27,604 nt of DNA from a virus, in the IMG/VR virus record IMGVR_UViG_3300025276_000171, positions 1 to 27,604 of that record; one strand, written 5' to 3'. The translations under genes and the position numbers were made by a program. Shown here one piece after another: positions 13,914 to 22,500 of the stretch. Position 1 is the first letter of the stretch, and every line of letters starts with the position of its first letter. A model generated the notes under the pieces. That model saw nothing but the letters and a program-made list of their open reading frames with translations, had not been told where the DNA came from and made no database searches.

Positions 13914-14966
13914 TTATTCTTCCCAACGGCTCATCAGGGCATCAGCAATATCATCGAGGTCGCCGGTCGCGCTTGGGTTATTCCTAATTCTCTTTGCCGT
14001 TTGCTCACGCTTGCGGGTTGATGAATCAGTTTGAGAAGGCGGGGCCTTCTTGGACCGGAGTACTTTACCTTTGGATGTTTTGACCTTCATAGCCTTCGCT
14101 TTCTTTGTTGAGGCGGTTGCTTTGGTTTGGTCATACATCCGTGCTTTGTTTAGAAGCATGATGACGTTTGGATCGACGTATTGATCGACCTGCTCTTTTG
14201 GGAGACCTACTGAGACAGCATAATCACGGATATTGTTGTACATTTCATTGTCCCAACCAGGCACGTTCTCCTGAAGTGTTTTTATGCACTCTTGGGCTGC
14301 CTGCTGTTGTTGGGCTTGGAACTGCTTCTGAGTTTCCTGGTAAAAGCTGTTTGACTCTTCCTGGATAAACTTCAGATCCGTTTCTGCTTCTTTAGCTTCA
14401 CGGCGGAGTGCCGCAAAGTCTTCGACCGACATCGACCGGCTGGCAACTAGCATGTCTAGTTCTGCATACGGTTTGTTTCGGGCCTCGGCTCTCTCTAAAA
14501 GCTTCCTATAGCTGAAGTCCGTCCGGGCTAAGGCATCATCTGCCTCTTTTCGTTTGGAAGCTACTTCTTGAGACTTTCTCGTTAAAGATGCTTCTTGACC
14601 ATAAAGTCGCTTGAGATCTTTTAGGGATGCCTGTTTGGTGTCACCGTCAACTGTGATTTCAATGAGACTGTCGTCTGACAACTCGACCTCATCGAGGTCT
14701 CCATCGTCTTCTGTGGTCTCATCATCGTCATCGTCTTCAGTGTCCTCGACAGGGTCCTCATCGGATCCTTCATCTTCCTGGTCGTCGTCATCTTCGTCAA
14801 TATCATCCGTGGCCTCTTCTGTCTCGTCAGGTGCCTCGTCTGTCGCCTCTAGGTCCTCATCTTCAGATAGGTTCTCACCGTCTGACCAGCGGTCTAGGAT
14901 GGCATCTGCCGCATCATCGATATCATCGTATGTGGCTGAAGGGGTAGCGTTAAGGACGTTACTCAT
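13914..14966 (-). CDS. Capsid scaffolding-like protein with very acidic N-terminal region
   Basis: This 350-residue protein uses the ATG at 14966, which has GAGGAG upstream and overlaps the preceding gene; a longer frame starts 16 codons earlier inside that gene. Residues 30-100 are almost entirely Asp, Glu, Ser and Thr. About 115-235 are charged helices and a Gln-rich coil, then a helical domain, and the tail (about 285-330) is Lys/Arg-rich. This charge layout and the place just upstream of the capsid gene fit a scaffolding protein, whose basic C terminus binds the capsid protein. A short motif occurs at both ends: PSAT-DDI-D-A-ADA-I-RW near residue 9 and PSAT-DDI-ADA-RW at the extreme C terminus. 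Confidence 0.85.
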   Translation of the reverse strand: MSNVLNATPSATYDDIDDAADAILDRWSDGENLSEDEDLEATDEAPDETEEATDDIDEDDDDQEDEGSDEDPVEDTEDDDDDETTEDDGDLDEVELSDDSLIEITVDGDTKQASLKDLKRLYGQEASLTRKSQEVASKRKEADDALARTDFSYRKLLERAEARNKPYAELDMLVASRSMSVEDFAALRREAKEAETDLKFIQEESNSFYQETQKQFQAQQQQAAQECIKTLQENVPGWDNEMYNNIRDYAVSVGLPKEQVDQYVDPNVIMLLNKARMYDQTKATASTKKAKAMKVKTSKGKVLRSKKAPPSQTDSSTRKREQTAKRIRNNPSATGDLDDIADALMSRWEE

Positions 14967-15231
14967 GGTCCTGCTCCTCTTGGCGGGTGTCGCCTTTTGC
15001 AAGTATCTCATCACGGATGGACACCTGTTGTTTCAGTGTATCAACCACGTCGACTAGGGCTCGATAGTGGCTGTATGCTTGCTCTCGTTCCTTAGCCTGC
15101 GTGGGCTGAGTGTTGACGAAAGTCTGGAAGGAGCGCTCGACCAGGCCGTTTATAACCTGGTTGAACGCGGGTTGTGACAAGACGGCCTCTGCCGCCTCGC
15201 CAGTTTCGATCAGTTGCTCTTCTTGGTTCAT
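14959..15231 (-). CDS. Small helical protein between portal and scaffold
   Basis: This 90-residue protein has the pattern AEAVLSQPAFNQVINGLVERSFQTF at about residues 14-38 and REQAYSHYRALVDVVDTLKQQV further on. It resembles a family of small helical proteins with 'L-x-N/Q-PAF' and 'R...Y...KALD-LK' motifs that many tailed phages encode between portal and capsid genes. The function of that family is not known to me; a role in head assembly is likely from context. It starts at 15231 behind an AAGAGAG site and overlaps the scaffold gene by eight bases. Confidence 0.8.
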   Translation of the reverse strand: MNQEEQLIETGEAAEAVLSQPAFNQVINGLVERSFQTFVNTQPTQAKEREQAYSHYRALVDVVDTLKQQVSIRDEILAKGDTRQEEQDHE

Positions 15232-15254
15232 GCTGCTCTCTTGGTTGGGTGGGC

Positions 15255-17282
15255 CTAGCCCGTTGGTGACGCGATCCCTCGAACATCATCAGCATTCCGT
15301 AGGATCTCAAGTTCTGCCCTATCGGTTGCTGTCTTGTGTTCCAGTTGGGCCTCTTTGAGGTCAATGGAATCGGATTGTATTGCGAAGCCGCGTTCAGCCT
15401 TGGTACGCTCTAGTTCTAGTTTAAGCTGTGCGATCTGTGCGTCCGTTTGCTGTTTAAGCTCCGCAATCTGGGTTTGCCTCTCCTGGAGTTCCAGCTGCTT
15501 TTGCTGCATCTGCATAGCCATCTCTTGTGCCTGGTCAGGCTGAGGTGGGGGCAGTTGGTCCGGGGGTGTCAGGTAGTCAGCAACATTCTTGATGCCGTTG
15601 TTTTCCATGACATGAGACATTAATTTGAATTGGTTCTGTGGTTGATACATCGTAGCCAAGGTTGGGTCCTGGGACATCAATGTGTGGAGGGCTAGGTACT
15701 TCTGAGCCTCTTCTACTTGTTCTCCGTAGCCCAGGTGCATTTCGACAGTGACATCGCGCTTGGAGCCCCATTGTGACGGGGAGACAGCTACATAATCACC
15801 GGCTAATTCTACGATCTTCTCATCTGGTTCATTCTCGATGACGAGACGGTAGATCATCTGATACAGTGGCTTCAGGAACCCTGTGGCAAAGTTTCGGGCA
15901 ATGATCTTTTGGCGCTGCTGTGACATGGTCGCCAGCTGCTCAACCATAGCGGCTGAATTCTGTTTACTTAGGGCATCCTTGTTCAAACCCTGGCTGAGAC
16001 GTGAGACGCCGGTGGTGTCCTCTTTGTCTTCATCTAGGAGCTGTAGCGTCTGGAACACAAAGGGGTTCAGGGACGCCTGTGGCATAGGTGAGATAGCATC
16101 AGGTCGGGTCACATTCAGGATACCACCAACGCGGTTGTCTATTAGCTCCTTCGGGTTTGTTAAACCACCTTTGACTACCATGTATCTTGGATTGTTGGTG
16201 ATCATGGTGTGGTCCAGGATTGACCGTGTCAGGACTGTCCTGGCGTTCTGGATTGGTATGACCTTAGATCCAAAGTTGTTACCAAAGAAGGCATGTGGGA
16301 TCGGTAGTGGGACAAAGGCCACAAAGGGCCGGTGGTTTGTCTTCTCCATCTCCAAGAGGACGTTGCCGGCCTTTACCAGGCGATACAGTTCTGCGACCCC
16401 TGTGCCGTCAGGATCGATCATCATGTAGCTTTCGTACACAGTGACCTGGCGAACCTGATCTTGGTATCCCTTTACGTTAAATCCACGATCGTTTCCGATC
16501 TCTTCGTGGCGCGCCAGGACCTCTGGGTCTGTCTCCATGTCAACGTCTGAGTGGTCACTAATCTTCTCGATCTTCTTCTCGTCATAGCCCATCTCTCGGA
16601 GCTCTGAGATCGTCTTGCTCGTGCGGTGAGCACAGAATAGCACTGACTCCAAATCACGCGCCTGTGGTTCAATGATGAATTCTTCAGGTGCAATACTTTC
16701 TATGCACACTTTGCTGGCATCCGTAGTCACCCGCAACTCACCACTAAAGAGACCAAAGTCTTCTACCAGTTCCTCAATCTCGACGTTGTCCTGGACCAGG
16801 ATCTGGTCGAGTTCTTCCTCCGTGATGTCTGTGACCTCTTCCAGGTGGCTCTCGTCGCCGTAGTAGTAAAATACTTTGGCAATACCGGCCCTGGCCACTA
16901 GGCCATCGTGGATCACGGACTGCATGACCTCAAATAGGTTGTTCTGGCGGTTGGCTACATAATCACAGTACTCAGTGGCAACATCTGCAACCTGTTGATC
17001 GTCAGCGTTCTGGGGTGCAAAGCGAACAGTCTTGTAGCCGGTGCTGAAAGTCTCCAACAAGGCCGCCTTCATGCTCTCCACTGTGTCATAGACATCCATT
17101 GACACATACTTTGAATTACCATCGTGCGCTGGGCGCGGGAGTGTTGCGTTGTAATAGTCGATAACACGTTTGCGCTCGCGACTGATCTGGCTGTCGTAAA
17201 AGCCAATGCTGCGGCGGATATTGTCATCTAAGATGGAGACAATCTTGTCGTCGTCTAGCTTTTTATACTGCTTTTTTATCAT
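15255..17282 (-). CDS. Portal (head-tail connector) protein
   Basis: This 675-residue protein forms the dodecameric portal through which DNA is packaged and ejected. The ATG at 17282 follows the terminase stop closely; longer frames run back into the terminase gene. The N-terminal part has RKRVIDYYNATLPRP and SKYVSMDVYDTVESMKAAL (about 35-75), followed by the wing and stem regions with the HRTSKTISELREMGY and NPFVFQTLQLLDEDKEDTTGVSRLSQGL segments typical of P22/SU10-like portals. The last 100 residues are a long Gln/Glu/Lys-rich coiled coil (about 565-660), consistent with a barrel helix. No strong ribosome binding site precedes the start, suggesting coupling with the terminase gene. Confidence 0.92.
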   Translation of the reverse strand: MIKKQYKKLDDDKIVSILDDNIRRSIGFYDSQISRERKRVIDYYNATLPRPAHDGNSKYVSMDVYDTVESMKAALLETFSTGYKTVRFAPQNADDQQVADVATEYCDYVANRQNNLFEVMQSVIHDGLVARAGIAKVFYYYGDESHLEEVTDITEEELDQILVQDNVEIEELVEDFGLFSGELRVTTDASKVCIESIAPEEFIIEPQARDLESVLFCAHRTSKTISELREMGYDEKKIEKISDHSDVDMETDPEVLARHEEIGNDRGFNVKGYQDQVRQVTVYESYMMIDPDGTGVAELYRLVKAGNVLLEMEKTNHRPFVAFVPLPIPHAFFGNNFGSKVIPIQNARTVLTRSILDHTMITNNPRYMVVKGGLTNPKELIDNRVGGILNVTRPDAISPMPQASLNPFVFQTLQLLDEDKEDTTGVSRLSQGLNKDALSKQNSAAMVEQLATMSQQRQKIIARNFATGFLKPLYQMIYRLVIENEPDEKIVELAGDYVAVSPSQWGSKRDVTVEMHLGYGEQVEEAQKYLALHTLMSQDPTLATMYQPQNQFKLMSHVMENNGIKNVADYLTPPDQLPPPQPDQAQEMAMQMQQKQLELQERQTQIAELKQQTDAQIAQLKLELERTKAERGFAIQSDSIDLKEAQLEHKTATDRAELEILRNADDVRGIASPTG

Positions 17283-17286
17283 ATGA

Positions 17287-18858
17287 TCAGACCATTTCGA
17301 TATAGTAGTCATCTGTTGACTGTATTGGTTCCCACGCGCCTTCATGGATGTGGTTGGCAAGAGCGAGGCTCATGACGCAATCGTCAAAACAACCTGCCTC
17401 AGCCTCCATGCCACCGCTTTGTGTGACAATGTAGGTGAGCATCTCGCGGATCGTTGTTTTGTCATTAAGTTCTATTTCGCCCTCTCGGACGCAGGCCCGG
17501 AGCTCATCGATAATCAAAGGTTTAGTCTTGGAAGTTGTTGTAAAACCCAACTTGAGGGTCTCTCTCTCCGTCAACTTGTCCACCTGGATCTCGGTATAAA
17601 AGTGGGGGTAGGCCATGTCTTTCCCGAGCCTCGTACAGGTCAGGATCCCGTGGCTGTTGTTCTCCACAATTATGAAAGCCATGTTGAAGAACTCACCAAG
17701 TTTATAAAGAACAGTGGCAAAGTAATCTGGGTGAACTCGGGCACGATAAGTTGCGACCTGGCGTTTCTTACTGTCGAGGACCTGTGCAACACTGTAGTCG
17801 CCACCTCGGACGCCCATGGCGACATCAGCGCCAATCGTGTACTGTTCGCCGGGGTCTATTGTCTTGTAGAGAGTAAGCTCACCGCGTACATTCTCTAGCC
17901 ACTCATCACCCTCTAGTGCCAGGCGCTTCTTAGGCTCTTCGCAGGTAGTCAGACTTTCCTGTAGGCCCTCGGGGTTAAACACAGGTCGTCCGGTCGTCAG
18001 GAAGGCTTCTTCTGGCTCGGCTGGGTACTCTTGTCGTGTTAAATCTATGCCGTTCTGTGCAACCTTGCGACGGCGGAACATTAGTTGCTCGTTGTCTAGG
18101 TCATACTTCTCACAAAGTTCTTCTTCCTCGGGAGTTCTCTCAAAGTTCTCTGAGACTGGCTCACGATACTCAGGATCAATGTACCAGGGAATAAACACCG
18201 GCACATATCCATTGGTGCCATCAACAGCGCCTTTCCAGAGGTCATAAAAGATGCCACTAACGCCGTTAGCCGTGCTTTCGACAAAGATGGCAGTGCCATT
18301 CTTGTTAGGCACAGCTTGTGTCATACCGTTCCAGTTCTCCAGAGCGGTGGACTTCTGCCAGAAGGCAAGCTCAGAGGCGTGGACATGGGTGAGAGTTTCA
18401 CCCCGGCCAATGCTTTCACCGCCAGCTGTCGCGACGACGTATGAGCTATCTAGGACATCGAAGGTGAGCTCTCGGCGACTTGAGTATTTGGTGTGGGGCT
18501 TGAGTAGCTCAGGGCAGTTGTCATGATACCGTTTGGTCATGTCAAAGAGCGCCCTGGTGCTGTCTGAGTGGTGGGTGACCACCATAGCTTTGCAGGCTTT
18601 GCGCTGGGACACACTGAAGTACAGATAGCCACCAACGTGGGTAGAAAGACCCTGCTGTCGAGCCTTTAGGATAATGATGCGGACCTTACCCTCAGTAGCC
18701 ATCTGTTTATCCACGGCATCCTGGAGGATGACCTGGGCTGGCTTCAGTTTGAGGGGCTGGATGTCACCATCTTTGGTACGGATCTTTAGTGCAGACTGAC
18801 TGTAGAAATCAAAGTCGTCGTACAGTCGTTTTCGTACCTGTTTAAGTCTCTTGTCCAT
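17287..18858 (-). CDS. terL: Terminase large subunit (packaging ATPase and nuclease)
   Basis: This 523-residue protein powers DNA packaging into the prohead and cuts concatemers. The ATPase domain carries a variant Walker A ILKARQQGLST (about 63-73), a Walker B LTHVHASELAFW with Glu163 (about 156-167), and the coupling motif ESTANG (194-199). The nuclease domain has the three expected acidic residues: Asp345 in IGADVAMG, Glu399 in IIVEN and Asp492/493 in DDCVMSLAL. Length and motifs are complete. The gene overlaps the small-subunit gene by 17 bases and ends five bases before the portal start, so the three are co-translated. The variant Walker A is common in phage terminases. Confidence 0.96.
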   Translation of the reverse strand: MDKRLKQVRKRLYDDFDFYSQSALKIRTKDGDIQPLKLKPAQVILQDAVDKQMATEGKVRIIILKARQQGLSTHVGGYLYFSVSQRKACKAMVVTHHSDSTRALFDMTKRYHDNCPELLKPHTKYSSRRELTFDVLDSSYVVATAGGESIGRGETLTHVHASELAFWQKSTALENWNGMTQAVPNKNGTAIFVESTANGVSGIFYDLWKGAVDGTNGYVPVFIPWYIDPEYREPVSENFERTPEEEELCEKYDLDNEQLMFRRRKVAQNGIDLTRQEYPAEPEEAFLTTGRPVFNPEGLQESLTTCEEPKKRLALEGDEWLENVRGELTLYKTIDPGEQYTIGADVAMGVRGGDYSVAQVLDSKKRQVATYRARVHPDYFATVLYKLGEFFNMAFIIVENNSHGILTCTRLGKDMAYPHFYTEIQVDKLTERETLKLGFTTTSKTKPLIIDELRACVREGEIELNDKTTIREMLTYIVTQSGGMEAEAGCFDDCVMSLALANHIHEGAWEPIQSTDDYYIEMV

Positions 18859-19207
18859 CGGTTTGCTCTTCTTCAGTGTCTGCTACTAAGAGCGACTCCA
18901 GGAATTGCTCGGCTTTACCGATAGTGACTTCGGATTTAGCAGCGGGTTTGGTTTTAGTGAAATCCAGGACCATACGGGCGGCTGTGAGCCGGTCCCTGTT
19001 TTGGCCAGGTTCGCGCATGATCTCGACGGCAGCTTTGAGAGCCTCGATTGCATACACGTCGTCAATTTCGTTTTCGTTTGCCATGATCTTAACGATCCTT
19101 TCAGCGTCTAGTTTGGCCTGTTTGCGGATGGGTGCAATTTGCTTGGCTGTGTAGCCATCAGGGGTCCCCTGGGGGCGGCCACCCTTATTCTTTCTTGTTG
19201 CCAGCAT
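18842..19207 (-). CDS. Terminase small subunit-like protein
   Basis: The frame is open from an ATG at 19342 (166 residues), but I favour the ATG at 19207 (121 residues) because the upstream 158 bases are also used by the preceding gene in another frame and have atypical codons in this one. The protein has a basic start (KNKGGRPQGTPDGY), helices with KQIAPIRKQAKLDAERIVKI and IDDVYAIEALKAAVEIMREP, and an acidic C terminus. The GGRP start, the helical middle and the place directly before terL fit a DNA-recognising terminase small subunit. No family motif is decisive. Confidence 0.75.
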   Translation of the reverse strand: MLATRKNKGGRPQGTPDGYTAKQIAPIRKQAKLDAERIVKIMANENEIDDVYAIEALKAAVEIMREPGQNRDRLTAARMVLDFTKTKPAAKSEVTIGKAEQFLESLLVADTEEEQTDGQET

Positions 19208-19532
19208 TAGACGGAACTTGGCTCGTCCCTCGGGTGTTTTGTGCTGTAGAGCCAGTGGGTTTATGCTTGGGTCCCTGGCTTGGTTTGGGTTTTTGGGGGG
19301 CCTTGGTGCCTTTACTCGGGGATGATGTGGTGCTCCTCCCATTATTCGTACTCACAATGCTGGTTAATATTGACAGGGTAAGACGTGAATTGGGACAGAA
19401 CATCTGATCAGGTAGGACCCGTCCAATCTCCGTTATGATCACCTCGCGCTGGGCGGGGGTCAGGAGCGTTGACGTGGTCACGGCCTCTATTGCCTGGAGT
19501 ATTGGGACCAGGTCTATGGCAGTCTTATGCAT
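19185..19532 (-). CDS. Small protein with Pro/Lys/Ser/Thr-rich tail, first gene after the terminator
   Basis: This 115-residue protein begins at the ATG at 19532, which has GGAGAG at ideal spacing; a TTG five codons upstream is unlikely. Residues 1-65 look folded and helical (DLVPILQAIEAVTTSTLLTPAQREVIITEIGRVL is the core). The remaining 50 are a low-complexity linker (SKGTKAPQKPKPSQGPKHKP). It overlaps the terminase small-subunit frame. A +1 frameshift in the overlap could join the two into one longer protein, which I cannot exclude. I do not recognise its function; the place suggests packaging. Confidence 0.7.
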   Translation of the reverse strand: MHKTAIDLVPILQAIEAVTTSTLLTPAQREVIITEIGRVLPDQMFCPNSRLTLSILTSIVSTNNGRSTTSSPSKGTKAPQKPKPSQGPKHKPTGSTAQNTRGTSQVPSNAGNKKE

Positions 19533-19545
19533 TATTTTGCTCTCC

Positions 19546-19575
19546 AAAAGAAAAGAGGCCCCCGGAGGGACCTCT
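19546..19575 (-). terminator. Intrinsic terminator between the giant virion gene and the packaging genes
   Basis: In the minus-strand transcript AGAGGUCCC pairs with GGGGCCUCU (nine pairs, one U-G) around a UCCG tetraloop, followed by UUUCUUUU. It begins eight bases after the stop of the 1871-residue gene and ends just before the ribosome binding site of the next gene. It is a textbook rho-independent structure. Its place in the middle of the late genes implies either separate transcription units or partial read-through. Confidence 0.88.
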
Positions 19576-19583
19576 GTTTGTTC

Positions 19584-22500
19584 TTATGCGGTTAGGGCGC
19601 CCATACCTTGGGGCGGGGGTGACAAGGCACCAGGAGGCATCTGCATTTGTTGCTTTTCCTCCTCCTCTTCAGCCAAACCTTGGGCCAACATGGCCATGAC
19701 TGTCGCAATTACGACGGCCATTGGGTGGCTGTAGAACTTCACCTTGTTGTTACCGGCGTTGTTGAACTGTTGGCGGACCAGGGCAGCTGTCTTGGGCATA
19801 ACAGCCTTAGCCAGCTTGGGATTGATCAGGTAGATCAAGACGGGATCAACAGCCAACTCGCGTACACCCTGCATATAGTCGGTGTAGTAGTCAGAGTTTG
19901 CCTGGCGCCTGTCCATACCGGCGGCAGCATCTGCTTGGGACATAAGTCCAGCATCAACCTCCTTCTGATAATAGTCCTTCCAATCCCTGAGACTTTCCAT
20001 CAACGAGCGGACACCACGCAACGCACTGCGCTGGGCAGGGTCATTGGTTGTGTAGGCATCCACGTTTAGCTGGAGGTTATCAATCTCAGACATGATGTCA
20101 GGGTCGCCAGCACCCTCTAATAGGGGTCTCAAAGCACTTCCAGAAAAGGATCCATCTGGTGCTCTGTCTATCTGACCAGTCACTGGATTGGTGAACGCAG
20201 TGTCATTGGCCTGGGATCCGTTGAGATCCAGAGGTCCAAGGGTCATACCATGGGCGATCTCATGGATCACATTAGAGAGTGCCTCGATGCCACTTACTCT
20301 ACTACCGTTGTCTAGGAGAGCGCCTGGGTTGAGACCAAAGACGGTCCCTTCGGCACCTTTGCCACCGTCAGCTGGACCCTTTAAGTAAAAGGAGGCCTCT
20401 ACATCTCGGTCGGCGTTCTTGTCTATAGCGTATCTGGACGCAAATGCCTCACCCTGGCTGTCAAATAGGCGGACAGTGATGCCAAGAGTTTGAGCCAGGC
20501 CTAGTGCCTGATCTAACGTCTGAATACCATCCTCATACTTAGTTCCACGTTTGCCCACCTGGAAAGGCACCTTCGCCTCGGGGACAAACCGCTTGACCGC
20601 TGTGAGAGCTACTCTTGAGAGAGTAGGCCCTTTGGTGGTGGGTCCAAGTTCGGCATCGGACCTGGGTGCTCGTCCACCAGTATTCCTAGGGGGGTTGAGG
20701 ATGTTGGCGAGGATGCTGTTGTCGGCTGTTGCCTGAGATTCATCAGGCCCTGTATAAAGTCCCCCATCTTGTCCTTCGGGACCTGGGATATTATTGATGG
20801 CTCCGCTTCGCTCTGATGCGGGGAGTGCTTCTTCAATTTGCTCATTTGTTATTCCTTCCTTTGTGGCAAGCATCTTAGCCGCATCGAGGTAGTCGTTGTC
20901 AGACCCTCGACCTGGCGCTACACCACCTTTTCTGAATAATTGCTTCTCTGGATACCACATAAGCGCCTGGAAGTCAGCTGTCGATATATTAATACCAATA
21001 TTACTTAGTTTTGACAGTGCCTCTTTAGTAACTTGGCGCATGTATGACCGTTCACCAGCATTTTTAGGTTGAGCCTGTAGTTGTGGCACCAGGTTTTTAA
21101 CCATTGTACCTGTAGACTTAAATAACTGAGGCTTTGGTGGTTTAGCTTTAGGGTTTTGTTTCTTGGATTTACGGAAAAACGCCTGATATCTCTTGTCTAG
21201 CTTAGACACAAAGTCATCTAAGGTTGCGTCATTCTTTAGGTCTGACTTTTTGAGACCCATATCAGACATTGTCTCTTTAATCAGTTGTTTCCCAAAGACA
21301 TCAGCAGACTTTAGTTCGGCTCTTATTGTTGACCTGTTTTTATCTAAATCCTTCAGGTCTTCAAAAGCACGTCCATTGAGACGGTTCCACATACGCATCC
21401 ACCATATATCCATTGTCAGTGGGTCATAGTTACCTCTGATGTTTTGGTAGAAACCTTGGCCAATCTTAGGGCCTACAATGTAAGACCCTTTGACCATTTC
21501 AGTTGCACCCTCAGATGAGGGAACAGTGATATTCGTACCATACTGACTGTTGAACTGTCCGATATATTTAGTCAAATCACTGACGGTAAAATCGGAGTCC
21601 AGGAAGTCACGCATTGGTACATTCTGACCGGAATCCTGGTAAGCGTTCAAGAATGAGAAGGCATCAACCATAGCTTGGTTGCGTTCCCCACCTTTAATCC
21701 ATGTGTCTGTAGGCATACGGCCAGTATCCATAAACTCACGGAAAACCGACATTGCGTATTCAAAGTTGTCCGCGACAGCCTGACCGTTGGATGTCACAGC
21801 CAAGGCATAATCAAAAGCAGCCTCATTTTCAGGCGATTGAGTAACCCTGGGATCTACAAGGGAAACAACTGACTTTGCAGCTTTCAGCTTACGGTCATAC
21901 CAACCTATAGCATTACTATCAGAGTTTAGTGCATTTGCAGCCTCTGTAGCCATGAGACGTGAGATCTGATCAATGTTCTCAGGTGTCTGTTCAAAAGGTG
22001 TAGTTCTACCTGTAGCCTTCTGCCACCGATCTTGCAGTACTTGGGCAAACTCAACTAAGGTGCGTTTTTGTGTAGGTTTATATGTCCCGCCTTTCATTTC
22101 AGATAACTCTTCTGGGCTCGGCATGATGGTCATATTAGTGGCATCCAAGTCCGCATCAGAAACCTGGAGTGGGTTGTTTACCTGATTGAGTGCGGGGCCT
22201 GATGGCATCTCGGGGACACTTGGCGGTGTAGGCATCTCAGGTGCACTGCGGCTGTCATCAGACATAGGTGCCGAGCTTGAAGGACCGTATTTCTCCATGG
22301 CTGCTTTAAACCGGCGGTCATTTTCAGCTGTATCTTGGCGGTCTGCGATAGGGGAGGTCCGCTGTGTATCCTGGGCTTGCTCTAGGACACTTGGTGCCGG
22401 TGCAGTCTCAGCATTGACGACAGGTTCCCCCTGTATGGCCTCCTGAGTGGCCTGGGCCTGTGCTAACATTGACGGTTTGCGCTTTTGCTGGCGGCGAACC

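Noticed and set aside
14611-15057. 148-residue plus-strand frame rich in serine
   Set aside because: It is the antisense shadow of the Asp/Glu-rich part of the scaffold gene, which automatically gives Ser-rich frames on the other strand.
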